The notes: a model not told the origin generated them from the sequence alone. Counted from the first letter of the stretch, positions 1 through 9,439 are shown. The stretch: DNA of 64,000 bases from Maritimibacter fusiformis (GCF_008086115.1 NZ_VSIY01000006.1:62001-126000); one strand, 5' to 3'. Translations and numbers: made by a program.

Positions 1-927
1 CCCGCCCGGCTGGTCGCGCCAGATCGCTGGCCGGTCAGTGCGCGGTTGGAAAGCTGGCGGATGGCGGCGGGGATGCGGCGCGGCGCGCAGATCGTGGCCG
101 GTCACGCGCGCCCCGGCGAGGCGGCGGCGCAGGCGCGGCTGGAGGCGTTCCTGGCCGAACGGCTGGCGGACTACGCCGCGCGCCGCGACTTTCCCGCCGA
201 GGATGCGACCTCGGGCATGTCCGAGCACCTGGCCTGGGGCGAGATCGGGCCGCGCCAGCTTTGGCAGGCCGGGCAGCGCGCGCGCGAAGAGGGCGTGGCA
301 GGGGCCGAGACCTTTCTGCGCGAGGTTGCGTGGCGCGAGTTCGCCTATCACCTGATCTACCATTTCCCCGAGTTGCCACGGCAGAACTGGCGCGCCGAGT
401 GGGACGGGTTCCCCTGGGCCACCGACCCGGACGCGCCCGAGGTCGTCGCGTGGAAGCGGGGCCTGACCGGCGTGCCCTTCGTAGATGCGGCGATGCGCGA
501 GATGTATGTGACCGGGCGGATGCACAACCGGGCGCGGATGATCGTGGCGAGCTATCTGACCAAGCACCTGATGACCCATTGGCGCATCGGGCTGGACTGG
601 TTCGCCGAGCATCTGACCGATTGGGACCCGGCGGCCAACGCGATGGGCTGGCAGTGGGTGGCGGGCTCCGGCCCCGACGCCGCGCCCTATTTCCGGGTAT
701 TCAACCCCGAGACGCAGGCGGCGAAGTTCGACCCCGATGGCGCCTATCGTGACCGCTGGATCGCCGAAGGCCGGGCGCGGCCGAGCAGAACCGCCTTGAG
801 CTACTTCGAGGCGGTGCCGCGAAGCTGGGGTCTGTCGCGCGCGGTGCCCTATCCCGAACCCGTGGTGGGGCTGGCCGAGGGGCGGGCGCGGGCGCTGGCC
901 GCCTATGAGGCGCAAAAGGCCGGGTGA
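1..927 (+). CDS. phrB: Deoxyribodipyrimidine photolyase, C-terminal part (5' end outside window)
   Basis: The reading frame is open from base 1, so the N-terminal photolyase domain lies upstream of the window. The visible ~308 residues are the FAD-binding domain of a class I cryptochrome/photolyase. Typical stretches are GRMHNRARM, the TKHL..HWR segment and NAMGWQWVAGSG, which line the flavin and lesion pocket, followed by an FNPxxQ motif. The enzyme uses FADH- and blue light to split cyclobutane pyrimidine dimers. The sequence looks like a CPD photolyase rather than the iron-sulfur CryB type, although the two cannot be fully separated from this half. trgA follows 76 bp later. The stop TGA is at 925-927. 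Confidence 0.9.
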   Translation, partial: PARLVAPDRWPVSARLESWRMAAGMRRGAQIVAGHARPGEAAAQARLEAFLAERLADYAARRDFPAEDATSGMSEHLAWGEIGPRQLWQAGQRAREEGVAGAETFLREVAWREFAYHLIYHFPELPRQNWRAEWDGFPWATDPDAPEVVAWKRGLTGVPFVDAAMREMYVTGRMHNRARMIVASYLTKHLMTHWRIGLDWFAEHLTDWDPAANAMGWQWVAGSGPDAAPYFRVFNPETQAAKFDPDGAYRDRWIAEGRARPSRTALSYFEAVPRSWGLSRAVPYPEPVVGLAEGRARALAAYEAQKAG

Positions 928-1003
928 GCGGGCGAATTCGGTCTTGCGCCACGGCGCGCGACACCGGACAGTGGGGCCGAGGCTGAGAACCCCGGGAGGC
1001 CAG

Positions 1004-1444
1004 ATGCCCACCACCGCACGACTTGTCGCCGCCCTGATGCTGGCCGGGCTCGGCTGGGGCGTGTCGATCCTGATCGTCACCTACCTGCCGCCGGAGACTC
1101 AGGTGGGATGGTTCGGCCCGGTCGCGGCGGGCTTCGGCCTCATCGTCGGGTGGAGCTATACCGGACGCAGGCTCGACCGGGGCCGCGGCAAGGCCGTGAG
1201 CGTCGGGCTGACCAGCGTGTTAACGCATGTTTTCTGGGTGCTTTTGACCTTTTCCATCGTCGAGATGGTGCGCCGGTCGTTGCGCAAATCCTATGACAAC
1301 CCGCCCGAGGCGGTGGTCGACGTGTTTCGCATCGCGGTGGATTACCTGGTCGTGGCGGCGCAGATCGACGTGGTGCTGGCGCTGTTGATCGGCGCGGTCG
1401 TGGTGGGGGTCGTGACGCAGCGGGTGGCGGCGCGGTTTCGGTGA
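1004..1444 (+). CDS. trgA: TrgA family membrane protein (tellurite-resistance locus)
   Basis: This 146-residue protein has about four hydrophobic segments (near residues 6-25, 29-45, 62-85 and 105-135), so it is an inner-membrane protein. Its size, topology and position directly before a gamma-glutamylcyclotransferase/Nudix gene and cysK match trgA of Rhodobacter sphaeroides, where trgAB raises tellurite resistance. The ATG at 1004 was chosen because a GGGAGG ribosome-binding site precedes it; the frame also extends upstream to 905 without such a site. Its stop overlaps the GTG start of trgB (GTGA), so the two are translationally coupled. The biochemical role of TrgA is not known. Confidence 0.75.
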   Translation: MPTTARLVAALMLAGLGWGVSILIVTYLPPETQVGWFGPVAAGFGLIVGWSYTGRRLDRGRGKAVSVGLTSVLTHVFWVLLTFSIVEMVRRSLRKSYDNPPEAVVDVFRIAVDYLVVAAQIDVVLALLIGAVVVGVVTQRVAARFR

Positions 1445-2556
1445 GCGAGTTGCCATTGTTCCTGTTCGGCACCCTGTGCCATGACGGCCTGCGCGCGGCG
1501 GTTCTGGGGCCGGGGGCCGGCGAGGCGGTGCCGGCCACATTGCCGGGCCATGCGGTCTGCCGGGTGCGCGGCGAAGCCTTTCCGATGCTTGTCCCCGGCG
1601 AGCGGGCACAAGGGCTGTTGATCACCCCCGATGCCGAGGCGCGGGCGCGGGCGGATTTCTTCGAGCTTGGGTTCGGCTACCGGCTGCGCAAGGTGTCGGT
1701 CGAGACCGCGGCCGGGCCGGCGCAGGCGCTGGCCTATTTTCCCGAGAATGGGGCGAACACGCCGGACGGGCCGTGGCGGCTGGAGGACTGGGCGCGCGAC
1801 TGGGCCGATATCTGGATCGCCGCGGCGGCCGAGGCGGTGGGCTATTTCGGCGCGATCGCGCCCGAGGACCTGGCGCGGCGCTGGCCGACGATCACCATGC
1901 GCGCGGCCAGCCGGGTCAGGGCGCGCGCCCCGGCACCGACCACGCTGCGCAGCCGGTTCGCATCGGGCGCGGATGTCGAAAAGCTCCGCCTGCGGCGACC
2001 GTATTGCGATTATTTCATGCTCGAGGAACAGGATCTGCGGCATCGACGCTTTGACGGGGGCATGAGCCCGGTGGTCACCCGGGCGGGCTTTGTCGGTGGC
2101 GATGCCGCGACGGTGCTGCCCTATGATCCGGCCCGCGACGAGGTGTTGGTGATCGAGCAGTTCCGCGCCGCGCCCTATCTGCGCGGCGATCCGCATCCCT
2201 GGACGCTGGAGCCGATTGCCGGGCGCATCGACGCGGGCGAAACCCCGCAGGACTGCGCCCGGCGCGAGGCGCGCGAAGAGGCGGGGCTGGCGGTGGGCGC
2301 GCTGCACGATGTCGCGGAGTATTACCCCAGCCCGGGCGCGGTGGCCGAGTTCATCTTTTCCTATGTCGGCATCGCCGATCTGGCCGGACGCGACGGCGAG
2401 ACCGGCGGCGTCGATCACGAGGACGAGGATATTCGCGCACACGTGATTGGGTTCGACCGGCTGATGCAGCTTGTGGAAAGTGGCGAGGCGGGGACCGGGC
2501 CGTTGGTGATGTCGGCCTATTGGCTGGCGCTGCACCGGGATCGGCTGCGCGGCTGA
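1441..2556 (+). CDS. trgB: TrgB: gamma-glutamylcyclotransferase-like plus Nudix hydrolase
   Basis: This 371-residue fusion has two domains. Residues 1-140 resemble the AIG2/gamma-glutamylcyclotransferase fold, with an N-terminal LFLFGTLCH signature. Residues 190-371 are a Nudix domain of the ADP-ribose pyrophosphatase type. The complete Nudix box runs from G261 to L283 with the expected GxxxxxE and REAREEAGL elements. The predicted reaction is hydrolysis of a nucleoside diphosphate sugar such as ADP-ribose. The start is GTG and overlaps the trgA stop by 4 bp. In R. sphaeroides this gene belongs to the tellurite-resistance locus; how a Nudix enzyme contributes is unclear. Confidence 0.82.
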   Translation: MSELPLFLFGTLCHDGLRAAVLGPGAGEAVPATLPGHAVCRVRGEAFPMLVPGERAQGLLITPDAEARARADFFELGFGYRLRKVSVETAAGPAQALAYFPENGANTPDGPWRLEDWARDWADIWIAAAAEAVGYFGAIAPEDLARRWPTITMRAASRVRARAPAPTTLRSRFASGADVEKLRLRRPYCDYFMLEEQDLRHRRFDGGMSPVVTRAGFVGGDAATVLPYDPARDEVLVIEQFRAAPYLRGDPHPWTLEPIAGRIDAGETPQDCARREAREEAGLAVGALHDVAEYYPSPGAVAEFIFSYVGIADLAGRDGETGGVDHEDEDIRAHVIGFDRLMQLVESGEAGTGPLVMSAYWLALHRDRLRG

Positions 2557-2661
2557 CGGTCGGGCCGCACCTTTCCGCCGTCCGGGGCGCGGGGTTGCTT
2601 GAGTTCCGCCCGCGCCGACCCTACACATTCAACACGGACGCGAGCCAGGGAGTGCGACAGC

Positions 2662-3696
2662 ATGGATATCCGGCGGGATCTATCGGAGCTGGTGGGCAAT
2701 ACGCCCCTGGTCAGGCTCAAGGCCGCATCGGAGGCGACCGGCTGCGAGATCCTCGGCAAGGCCGAGTTCATGAACCCCGGCCAGTCGGTCAAGGACCGGG
2801 CTGCGCTGTGGATCATCCGCGACGCGGTGGCGCGCGGCGCGCTTGCGCCCGGCGGCACCATCGTCGAGGGCACGGCGGGCAACACCGGCATCGGGCTGGC
2901 GCTGGTCGGGGCCTCGATGGGGTTTCGCACGGTGATCGTGATCCCCGAGACCCAGAGTCAGGAAAAGAAGGACATGCTGCGGCTGGCGGGCGCCCAACTG
3001 GTCGAAGTGCCGGCCGCGCCCTACCGCAACCCGAACAATTTCGTGCGCTATTCCGGCCGGCTGGCCGAAGCGCTGGCCAGGACCGAGCCGAACGGCGCGA
3101 TCTGGGCCAACCAGTTCGACAACACCGCCAACCGTCAGGCCCATATCGACACCACCGGGCCGGAGATCTGGGACCAGACCGGCGGCAAGGTCGATGGCTT
3201 CGTCTGCGCCGTCGGCTCCGGCGGCACGCTGGCGGGCGTGGCGATGGCGCTGGCGCCCAAGGGCGTCAAGATCGGCCTTGTCGATCCGATGGGTGCGGGA
3301 CTTTACAGCTATTACACCACCGGCGAATTCGTGATCGAGGGCGGCTCGATCGCCGAGGGGATCGGGCAGGTGCGCATTACCGGCAACCTCGAGGGGTTCA
3401 CCCCCGACATGGCCTGGCAGGTGCCCGACGACGAGGCGCTGCCATACGTCTTCGATCTGGCCGAGAGCGAGGGGCTGGTGCTGGGGGGATCGTCCGGGGT
3501 CAATATCGCGGGCGCGGTGCGCATGGCGCGCGAGATGGGGCCGGGGCATACCATCGTCACGGTGCTGTGCGACTATGGCACGCGCTATCAGTCGAAACTG
3601 TTCAACCCGGCGTTCCTGCGCGACAAGAACCTTCCGGTTCCGGGCTGGCTCGAGCGGGCGCCGGTCGATCTGCCCGACATGCGTGAAAGCGAGTGA
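2662..3696 (+). CDS. cysK: Cysteine synthase (O-acetylserine sulfhydrylase family)
   Basis: This is a PLP-dependent fold-type II enzyme of 344 residues. The PLP lysine is K44 in the PGQSVKDRA motif, and the substrate/phosphate loop EGTAGNTG is at 69-76. It makes L-cysteine from O-acetylserine and sulfide in the cytoplasm. It is somewhat longer than the ~310-residue enterobacterial CysK, as in related alphaproteobacterial proteins, and could also be named cysteine synthase A-like. The ATG at 2662 begins at the conserved DLSELVGNTPLV segment. Its stop overlaps the next start (TGATG). Linkage to trgAB fits a thiol-based tellurite response. Confidence 0.88.
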   Translation: MDIRRDLSELVGNTPLVRLKAASEATGCEILGKAEFMNPGQSVKDRAALWIIRDAVARGALAPGGTIVEGTAGNTGIGLALVGASMGFRTVIVIPETQSQEKKDMLRLAGAQLVEVPAAPYRNPNNFVRYSGRLAEALARTEPNGAIWANQFDNTANRQAHIDTTGPEIWDQTGGKVDGFVCAVGSGGTLAGVAMALAPKGVKIGLVDPMGAGLYSYYTTGEFVIEGGSIAEGIGQVRITGNLEGFTPDMAWQVPDDEALPYVFDLAESEGLVLGGSSGVNIAGAVRMAREMGPGHTIVTVLCDYGTRYQSKLFNPAFLRDKNLPVPGWLERAPVDLPDMRESE

Positions 3697-6239
3697 TGAC
3701 GCGCCGCCTGATTTCCCTCGCCGCGCTGCTGGCGCTGATGCTGTTCTCCGCCGTGTCGATGGCACAGGCGCAGGAGGAAAGCCCGGCCGCCGCCGAGGAG
3801 ACCGCGACCGACGCCGAGGTGTCGGCCCCCGAGGCCGCGCCCGTCATCGCCTCGGATGGCAGCACGCTGGACTACGAGGCCTGGGTGAAGCTGGCCGAAC
3901 GGGTCGAGCAGGCGCTGGAATCGGGCCGGGTGTCGACCTCGGTGCTGGAAAGCCTGCGCGGCGAGCTGACCACCTGGCGCGAACGCTTTGCCCAGGCACG
4001 TTCGGCCAACGCGGTCCGAATTGCGACCCTGCGCGCCCAGATCGCGGCGCTTGGCCCGAAACCCGAAAACGCCGACAGCGAGATGCCGTCGACCGCGGCC
4101 ACCCGCCAATCGCTGACCGAGCAGCTTGACGCCCTGGTCGCCCCGGTCAAGCGCGCCGAACTGGCGCATGTGCGGGCCGACACGCTGATCGGCCAACTCG
4201 ACAAGACATTGAGGGCACGCCAGACCGCCGGTCTGACGCAGATCGGGCCGTCGCCGCTGAACCCGGCGTTCTGGCTGCCGGCGGTGTCCGACCTTGGCCG
4301 CAGCCTGCGGCTGGCCTGGGCGTCGGCGGCGGACACCTGGCAGAACGACATCAAATGGGCCCAGGTGCGCGGTGCGATGGCGGCGGCGACTGTGTTCCTG
4401 CTGGCCGGTCTGGGGCTGTTGATCTTCGGACAGCGCGTGGTCCGGCGGGCCGGCGAAAAGGTCCGCGCCGGCGTGCAGGGACCGGCGCGCAGCGCGATGG
4501 GCTTCGTGTTGTCCATCGTGCAGGTCGCGGTGCCGCTTCTGGGGGTGGGCGCGATTGTTCTGGGGCTGGACAATGCGCTGGTGCTCGATGCGCGCGGGCG
4601 CCTGCTGCTGACGGCGCTCGCGGTCACGGCGGTTCTCTATTTCGTGGCGCGTTGGGTCGGGATGCAGGTGTTCGGCCTGCCGGGCGCGTCCTGGCAGATC
4701 GTCGCCGTGCCCGAATGGCGCTCGCGCGAGGGGCGGTTCCAGACCACCGTTTCGGGTCTGTTCGCGGGTCTGACCATGACCGTGCTGCAACTGGGCGACC
4801 TGGACGGCTATTCCGATGCCAGCGTTGCGGTGCTGCAATGGCCGCTGCTGGTGCTGACCGGGCTGGCGCTGCTGCGGATCGGGCGGGTGTTCCGGGTCAA
4901 CCTGGTGCAGGCGCGCGCCGAGGCGGACGGGGCCGGGTTCTTCGACCGCTCGCTCGGCTTTCTCGGCACGATCCTGACCATCGTCGGGGTGCTCGGGCCG
5001 GCGCTGGCGGCGCTGGGCTATGTCGAGCTGGGGCGGTTTTTGCTGTTTCCCACGCTGGTGACGCTGTTCGTGATCGCGGTGATCCTGATCCTGCACCAGT
5101 TCTTCGTCGACATTTATGGCGTCGTCACCCGCCGTTCGCGCGACGAGGCGCGCGAGGCGTTGATCCCGGTGCTGATCAGCTTCGGCATTGCGCTCGCCAC
5201 CCTGCCGCTGTTCTTGCTGATCTGGGGCGGGCGGGTGACCGAACTGACCGAGCTCTGGGCGCGCCTCGGCGCCGGTATCCACTTCGGCGAAACGGTGATC
5301 ACCCCCGGCGACGTGCTGACCGTGGTGGTGGTGTTCGCGCTGGGCTTCATGCTGACCCGGCTGATCCAGGGCATGCTGGGCTCGACCATCCTGCCCAAGA
5401 CCGAGGTGGATATCGGCGGGCAGAACGCGATCACCTCGGGGGTCGGCTATGTCGGGATCTTCCTCGCCGCCGTCGTGGCGATCACATCGGCGGGGATCGA
5501 CCTGTCGTCACTGGCCATCGTCGCCGGTGCGCTGTCGGTCGGGATCGGTTTCGGCCTGCAGAACATCGTGTCGAACTTCGTCTCGGGCATCATCCTTCTG
5601 ATCGAGCGGCCGGTGTCCGAGGGCGACTGGATCGACGTGGGCGGGCATATGGGCTACGTGCGCGACATCTCGGTGCGCTCGACCCGGATCGAGACCTTCG
5701 ACCGCACCGACGTGGTGATCCCCAACTCGGACCTGATCTCGGGCGTGGTCACCAACTATACCCGCGGCAACCTGATCGGCCGGGTGATCGTCAAGGTCGG
5801 CGTCGCCTATGGCTGCGACACAAGGCGGGTCGAGGAGATTCTGCTCGAGGTCGCGAAGGATCACCCGCTGGTGGCGATCAACCCGGCACCGTCCGCCCAT
5901 TTCATGGGGTTCGGCGCCGACAGCCTCGACTTCGAGATCCGCGCGATCCTCAAGGACGTGAATTTCGTGCTGAGCGTGCGCAGCGACATGAACCACGAGA
6001 TCGCGCGCCGGTTCCGCGACGAGAACATCGAGATCCCGTTCGCGCAGCGCGACATCTGGCTGCGCAATCCCGAGACCCTGACCGGGCTGGGCGCGGGCGC
6101 GGCGCCCAAGCCCGACAAGCCCCGGAAATCCCGGCGCAAGGCAAACCGGGCCGAGACGGTCGACCAGGCCCGCGAGGCGCTGGACGAAGACGACATGACA
6201 GACACGTTCGGCTATGGCCGGGAGGACAACGATGACTAG
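3696..6239 (+). CDS. DUF3772/MscS-type mechanosensitive channel protein
   Basis: This 847-residue membrane protein starts with a signal peptide (cleavage near SMA-QA, residue ~23). A periplasmic helical domain follows (about 50-210, DUF3772-like), then about ten membrane segments and an MscS core. The pore-helix and beta-domain signature GLQNIVSNFVSG...ERPVSEGDWIDVGG is near residues 620-655, and the cytosolic tail is charged. MscS channels open under membrane tension and release solutes during hypo-osmotic shock; the large periplasmic domain resembles the MscK/YbdG-like extended forms. The ATG overlaps the cysK stop (TGATG), so it is co-translated, and its stop lies inside the next gene. Confidence 0.85.
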   Translation: MTRRLISLAALLALMLFSAVSMAQAQEESPAAAEETATDAEVSAPEAAPVIASDGSTLDYEAWVKLAERVEQALESGRVSTSVLESLRGELTTWRERFAQARSANAVRIATLRAQIAALGPKPENADSEMPSTAATRQSLTEQLDALVAPVKRAELAHVRADTLIGQLDKTLRARQTAGLTQIGPSPLNPAFWLPAVSDLGRSLRLAWASAADTWQNDIKWAQVRGAMAAATVFLLAGLGLLIFGQRVVRRAGEKVRAGVQGPARSAMGFVLSIVQVAVPLLGVGAIVLGLDNALVLDARGRLLLTALAVTAVLYFVARWVGMQVFGLPGASWQIVAVPEWRSREGRFQTTVSGLFAGLTMTVLQLGDLDGYSDASVAVLQWPLLVLTGLALLRIGRVFRVNLVQARAEADGAGFFDRSLGFLGTILTIVGVLGPALAALGYVELGRFLLFPTLVTLFVIAVILILHQFFVDIYGVVTRRSRDEAREALIPVLISFGIALATLPLFLLIWGGRVTELTELWARLGAGIHFGETVITPGDVLTVVVVFALGFMLTRLIQGMLGSTILPKTEVDIGGQNAITSGVGYVGIFLAAVVAITSAGIDLSSLAIVAGALSVGIGFGLQNIVSNFVSGIILLIERPVSEGDWIDVGGHMGYVRDISVRSTRIETFDRTDVVIPNSDLISGVVTNYTRGNLIGRVIVKVGVAYGCDTRRVEEILLEVAKDHPLVAINPAPSAHFMGFGADSLDFEIRAILKDVNFVLSVRSDMNHEIARRFRDENIEIPFAQRDIWLRNPETLTGLGAGAAPKPDKPRKSRRKANRAETVDQAREALDEDDMTDTFGYGREDNDD

Positions 6240-6975
6240 ACCCCTGTTTCGCGACGACGCCTACCGGGTCGAGGCGCCGGGCACCGTCTCGGCGCTGACC
6301 GAAAGCGGCGGCGTGGTGCTGGATGCAAGCCTGTTCTACCCGACCAGCGGCGGCCAGCCGGGCGACCGCGGCGTGCTGCGCTGGGACGGCGGCGAGATGG
6401 CGGTGGCCGACACCGTCAAGGGCGCCGGTCCCGACATCGTGCTGATGCCCGCCGAGGGCGCGGCGCTGCCGACCGTGGGCGCGCAGGTGATGCAGGAAAT
6501 CGACTGGGAGCTGCGCCACCGTCACATGCGGGTGCACACGGCGCTGCACCTTCTGTCGGTGGTGCTGCCGTTTCCGGTGACCGGCGGGGCGATCGGCCCG
6601 GAAAAAGGCCGGCTGGACTTTGCGATGGAAGATCCGCCGGGCGACAAGGCCGAGATCGAACAGGCGCTGAACGCTCTGATCGCCCGTGATCTGCCGGTCA
6701 GCGCCGACTGGATCACCGACGACGAGCTTGCCGCCAACCCGGGGCTGGTCAAGACCATGTCGGTCGCCCCGCCCTCGGGCGCGGGCCGGGTGCGGCTGAT
6801 CCGCATCGGCGAGGGAGAGGCACAGGTCGATCTGCAGCCCTGCGGCGGCACCCACGTGGCGCGCACCGGCGAGATCGGGCAGATGCGGGTTGGCAAGGTT
6901 GAAAAGAAGGGCCGTTTGAACCGGCGCGTGAATATCCATCTGCAAGAGCTTGATCTGAAGGGTGAATCCGCATGA
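6232..6975 (+). CDS. alaX: Alanyl-tRNA editing protein (AlaX type)
   Basis: This 247-residue stand-alone homologue of the AlaRS editing domain removes serine or glycine from mischarged tRNA-Ala. The zinc site is complete: HxxxH at H102/H106 and CxxxH at C204/H208. The conserved FYPTSGGQPGDRG stretch is at 35-47. The catalytic AlaRS domain is absent, and the length fits the AlaX-II group. The ATG at 6232 overlaps the end of the channel gene by 8 bp, and the stop overlaps the methyltransferase start (ATGA), so this is the middle of a tightly coupled operon. Confidence 0.85.
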   Translation: MTRPLFRDDAYRVEAPGTVSALTESGGVVLDASLFYPTSGGQPGDRGVLRWDGGEMAVADTVKGAGPDIVLMPAEGAALPTVGAQVMQEIDWELRHRHMRVHTALHLLSVVLPFPVTGGAIGPEKGRLDFAMEDPPGDKAEIEQALNALIARDLPVSADWITDDELAANPGLVKTMSVAPPSGAGRVRLIRIGEGEAQVDLQPCGGTHVARTGEIGQMRVGKVEKKGRLNRRVNIHLQELDLKGESA

Positions 6976-7817
6976 CCGACAAGGCACTCCCCAAGGACTG
7001 GCGCAGCGCCAACCGCGCCACCTGGGAGGAGCGCGTGGGCATCCACCTCAAGGCCGATGCCTACGACCTGACCCCGCTGCGCGAAGGCCGGGCCGTCCTG
7101 CACCCGATCGAGGAGGCCGAGATCGGCGAGGTCGCGGGGCTGCGCATCACCCATCTGCAATGCCACTTCGGACGCGACAGCCTGACGCTTGCGCAGAAGG
7201 GCGCGGACGTGACCGGGCTGGACTTCTCCCCGACCGCCATCTCCTCGGCAACCGCCCTGGCCGATGAGCTTGGGCTGGCCGACCGGGCGCGGTTCGTCGA
7301 GGCCGATCTCTATGACGCCCCCGCCGCGCTGGCGGACCACGGGCCGTTCGACATGGTGTTCGTGACCTGGGGCGCGATCGGCTGGCTGCCGGATCTCGAC
7401 GGCTGGGCGGCCGTGATCGCGGCGCTCCTGCGGCCCGGTGGCACGCTCTACCTGGCCGAGGGGCACCCCTTCGCAATGGTGTTCGCCACCGAGAACGGCA
7501 CCGATTCCGAGGGCCGGCCACGCTGGTGTGTGCCCTATTTCGATTTCGGCCTGTGGCACGACGAAGCGCCGGTCGATTACACCGGCGATTTTCCGAAGCT
7601 GACGGCGGGCCACGAATACTGGTGGGATCACCGGATGGGCGAAGTCCTGACCGCGCTGGCAGGCGCGGGTTTGCACCTCGACTGGCTGCATGAACATGAC
7701 CGGGTGCCGTGGCCGATGTTCTCGACGCTGCAACCCGCGCCCGGGGGGATGTATGCCTGGCCCGACAAGCCCTGGCTGCCGCTGTCCTTTTCGCTCAAGG
7801 CAAGCTGGCCCGGCTGA
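6972..7817 (+). CDS. Class I SAM-dependent methyltransferase
   Basis: This 281-residue cytoplasmic protein has a Rossmann methyltransferase core. Motif I reads THLQCHFGRDSL (about residues 58-69), the acidic strand end is VTGLDFSP, and the motif IV region is FDMVFVTWGAIGWL. The HLQCHFGRDS variant is typical of a family related to TehB/Tpm-like small-molecule methyltransferases. The substrate is unknown. The start overlaps the alaX stop by 4 bp (ATGA). Given the trgAB context, methylation of a chalcogen species is conceivable, but nothing in the sequence proves it. Confidence 0.75.
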   Translation: MTDKALPKDWRSANRATWEERVGIHLKADAYDLTPLREGRAVLHPIEEAEIGEVAGLRITHLQCHFGRDSLTLAQKGADVTGLDFSPTAISSATALADELGLADRARFVEADLYDAPAALADHGPFDMVFVTWGAIGWLPDLDGWAAVIAALLRPGGTLYLAEGHPFAMVFATENGTDSEGRPRWCVPYFDFGLWHDEAPVDYTGDFPKLTAGHEYWWDHRMGEVLTALAGAGLHLDWLHEHDRVPWPMFSTLQPAPGGMYAWPDKPWLPLSFSLKASWPG

Positions 7818-7873
7818 CCTGACCGCCTGCCGGATAGAGGTTCCATTTCAATCCCTTGGCGACGTGTCACATG

Positions 7874-7900
7874 GGCGCGCAAGCGCCAAGGGGGTATAAT
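7874..7900 (+). promoter_or_regulatory. Possible promoter with upstream hairpin
   Basis: A perfect TATAAT at 7895-7900 lies 50 bp before the start at 7950. Just upstream is a GGCGC-GCAA-GCGCC dyad (7874-7887). No convincing -35 box sits at the right distance, so the dyad may be the end of the previous operon or an activator site. Confidence 0.4.
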
Positions 7901-7949
7901 TGCATCATGTCGAGGCCGGGCCGAAAGGCCCCGAACCCGGAGGCACGTG

Positions 7950-9377
7950 ATGCTGATGACCGCCCGAACAGCCACCTTGAAACCCGCCCTGATCCTTGGC
8001 GCCGTGGCGCTGGCGATGATCCAGCCGACCCTGGCTCAGGCGACCGCGACGCAAGACCCCTGCCAAGAGGCCGCGATCCATGCCCAGCTCGAAAGCCTGA
8101 TGGCCCCGGGCTATGCCCGGGTCTGCGACGCGGTCGGGTCGGTGTCTCTGACCCCGGACTGCATGAACTATTATCTGCGGGTGACCGACACGGCGCTGTC
8201 CCCGTCCGAGGACGCGCGCGCGGCGCTGGCGGCGGCCTGCGAGGCCTCCATGCCCGGCGCGACCGCCCTTGGTTGCATCGGCCCCGATTGCCGGCCCGCC
8301 AAAGATGTTCCGGTTGCGGACCCCACGGACGCGATGGAATGCGGCGAGGGGCTCGAATGCCGCCCGCCCGAGGATGAGCCGGTGCCGCTGGACGACGACA
8401 CCGGCGCGCTGGAAACCGACACCGCGCCGCGCACCGCGCAGGCCGATGCGGCCCTCGACCTCGCGTTCTGGGAGGCGATCGAGGACAGCGACCACCCGGC
8501 AATGTATCGGGCCTATCTCGACCAGTTCCCTCGGGGCGTGTTCCGGGTGATCGCCGAGGCCCGGCTGGCCGCGTTGACCGGCACCGCATCGCAGGCCCCG
8601 GCCACGCCGCCCGCGTCCGCCACGCCCCCTGCCACGACCCCCACGGACGCTTATCGCGAGGCGATGGCGATCATGGACCGGGCCTATTCCGGCGATCAGG
8701 CCGGGTGGGACGCGGCCGCGCGCCGCGCCCTGCCGCTGTTCCAGCGCGCGGGCGACGGCGGGGTCGGGGCCGCCTGGATCGAACTGGGCGCGCTCTATGA
8801 GAATGGCATCGGTGTGACCACCGACAATCCGCGCGCCATCGAGTATTTCCTGATGGCCGGGGAAAGCGGCCTGTCCGAAGGTTACCTGCGGGCGCTGATG
8901 CTGCTCGACCAGACCGGGCAAGCCACGCGTTTTGTCGACGCGTTCCTGGCACTCGCCCGGCAGGACCGGGGCGCGGCGCTGGCCGTGTTCGACAGCGTGT
9001 CGGCCAGCGCACCGGTCCGGGTGCAGCGATACCTCGCGGATCGCGGCTATTACGCCGGCGCGCTCGACGGTCGCTTCGGCGCGGGCTCGCAATCCGCGCT
9101 CGATGCCTATCTCTCCGGTTCGCCGCCGCCCCCCGTTGCCGCCCCGGCGCCTGCGCCCGCCGCGCCGGATGCCGATCTCGCCCGCGCGCTGCAGTCGGAA
9201 CTGTCCCGCGTCGGCTGCTACCAAGGCCCGATCGACGGCAAATGGGGCCCCGGATCGGCCCGCGCGATGCAGAATTTCAATCACTGGTGGGGCAGCGCCG
9301 CACCAACCGGCGCCCCGACCGCGGCGGGCCTCAACACCGTGCGCGCCGCCCCGGGCCTGGTCTGCGGCACCGACTGA
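7950..9377 (+). CDS. Secreted Sel1-repeat and peptidoglycan-binding protein
   Basis: This 475-residue protein has an N-terminal signal sequence (residues ~9-29). A cysteine-containing N-terminal region (about 30-130, including the paired GCIGPDC and MECGEGLEC motifs) is followed by a Pro/Ala-rich linker. A Sel1/TPR-like repeat (WIELGALYENGIGV, near residue 275) comes next. Two C-terminal peptidoglycan-binding type 1 motifs follow (YYAGALDGRFG and CYQGPIDGKWG) with a proline-rich spacer between them. It probably acts in the periplasm at the cell wall. A GGAGG site 6 bp upstream selects ATG 7950 over the GTG at 7947. No catalytic domain is visible. Confidence 0.7.
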   Translation: MLMTARTATLKPALILGAVALAMIQPTLAQATATQDPCQEAAIHAQLESLMAPGYARVCDAVGSVSLTPDCMNYYLRVTDTALSPSEDARAALAAACEASMPGATALGCIGPDCRPAKDVPVADPTDAMECGEGLECRPPEDEPVPLDDDTGALETDTAPRTAQADAALDLAFWEAIEDSDHPAMYRAYLDQFPRGVFRVIAEARLAALTGTASQAPATPPASATPPATTPTDAYREAMAIMDRAYSGDQAGWDAAARRALPLFQRAGDGGVGAAWIELGALYENGIGVTTDNPRAIEYFLMAGESGLSEGYLRALMLLDQTGQATRFVDAFLALARQDRGAALAVFDSVSASAPVRVQRYLADRGYYAGALDGRFGAGSQSALDAYLSGSPPPPVAAPAPAPAAPDADLARALQSELSRVGCYQGPIDGKWGPGSARAMQNFNHWWGSAAPTGAPTAAGLNTVRAAPGLVCGTD

Positions 9378-9400
9378 CGGATATTTCGCCGCGCCCCCCC

Positions 9401-9430
9401 TTGCCAGCCCGGTTGCAGCAAGGGTAGATA
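9401..9430 (+). promoter_or_regulatory. Promoter of tRNA-Ser
   Basis: TTGCCA at 9401-9406 and TAGATA at 9425-9430 are separated by 18 bp. The mature tRNA begins 10 bp after the -10 element, as expected for a stable RNA promoter. Confidence 0.55.
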
Positions 9431-9439
9431 CCGCGGCAC

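Noticed and set aside
3588..5282. A long minus-strand open frame opposite the MscS-type gene
   Set aside because: Translation is Arg/Gln/His-rich without recognisable motifs, while the plus strand has a signal peptide and MscS signature.
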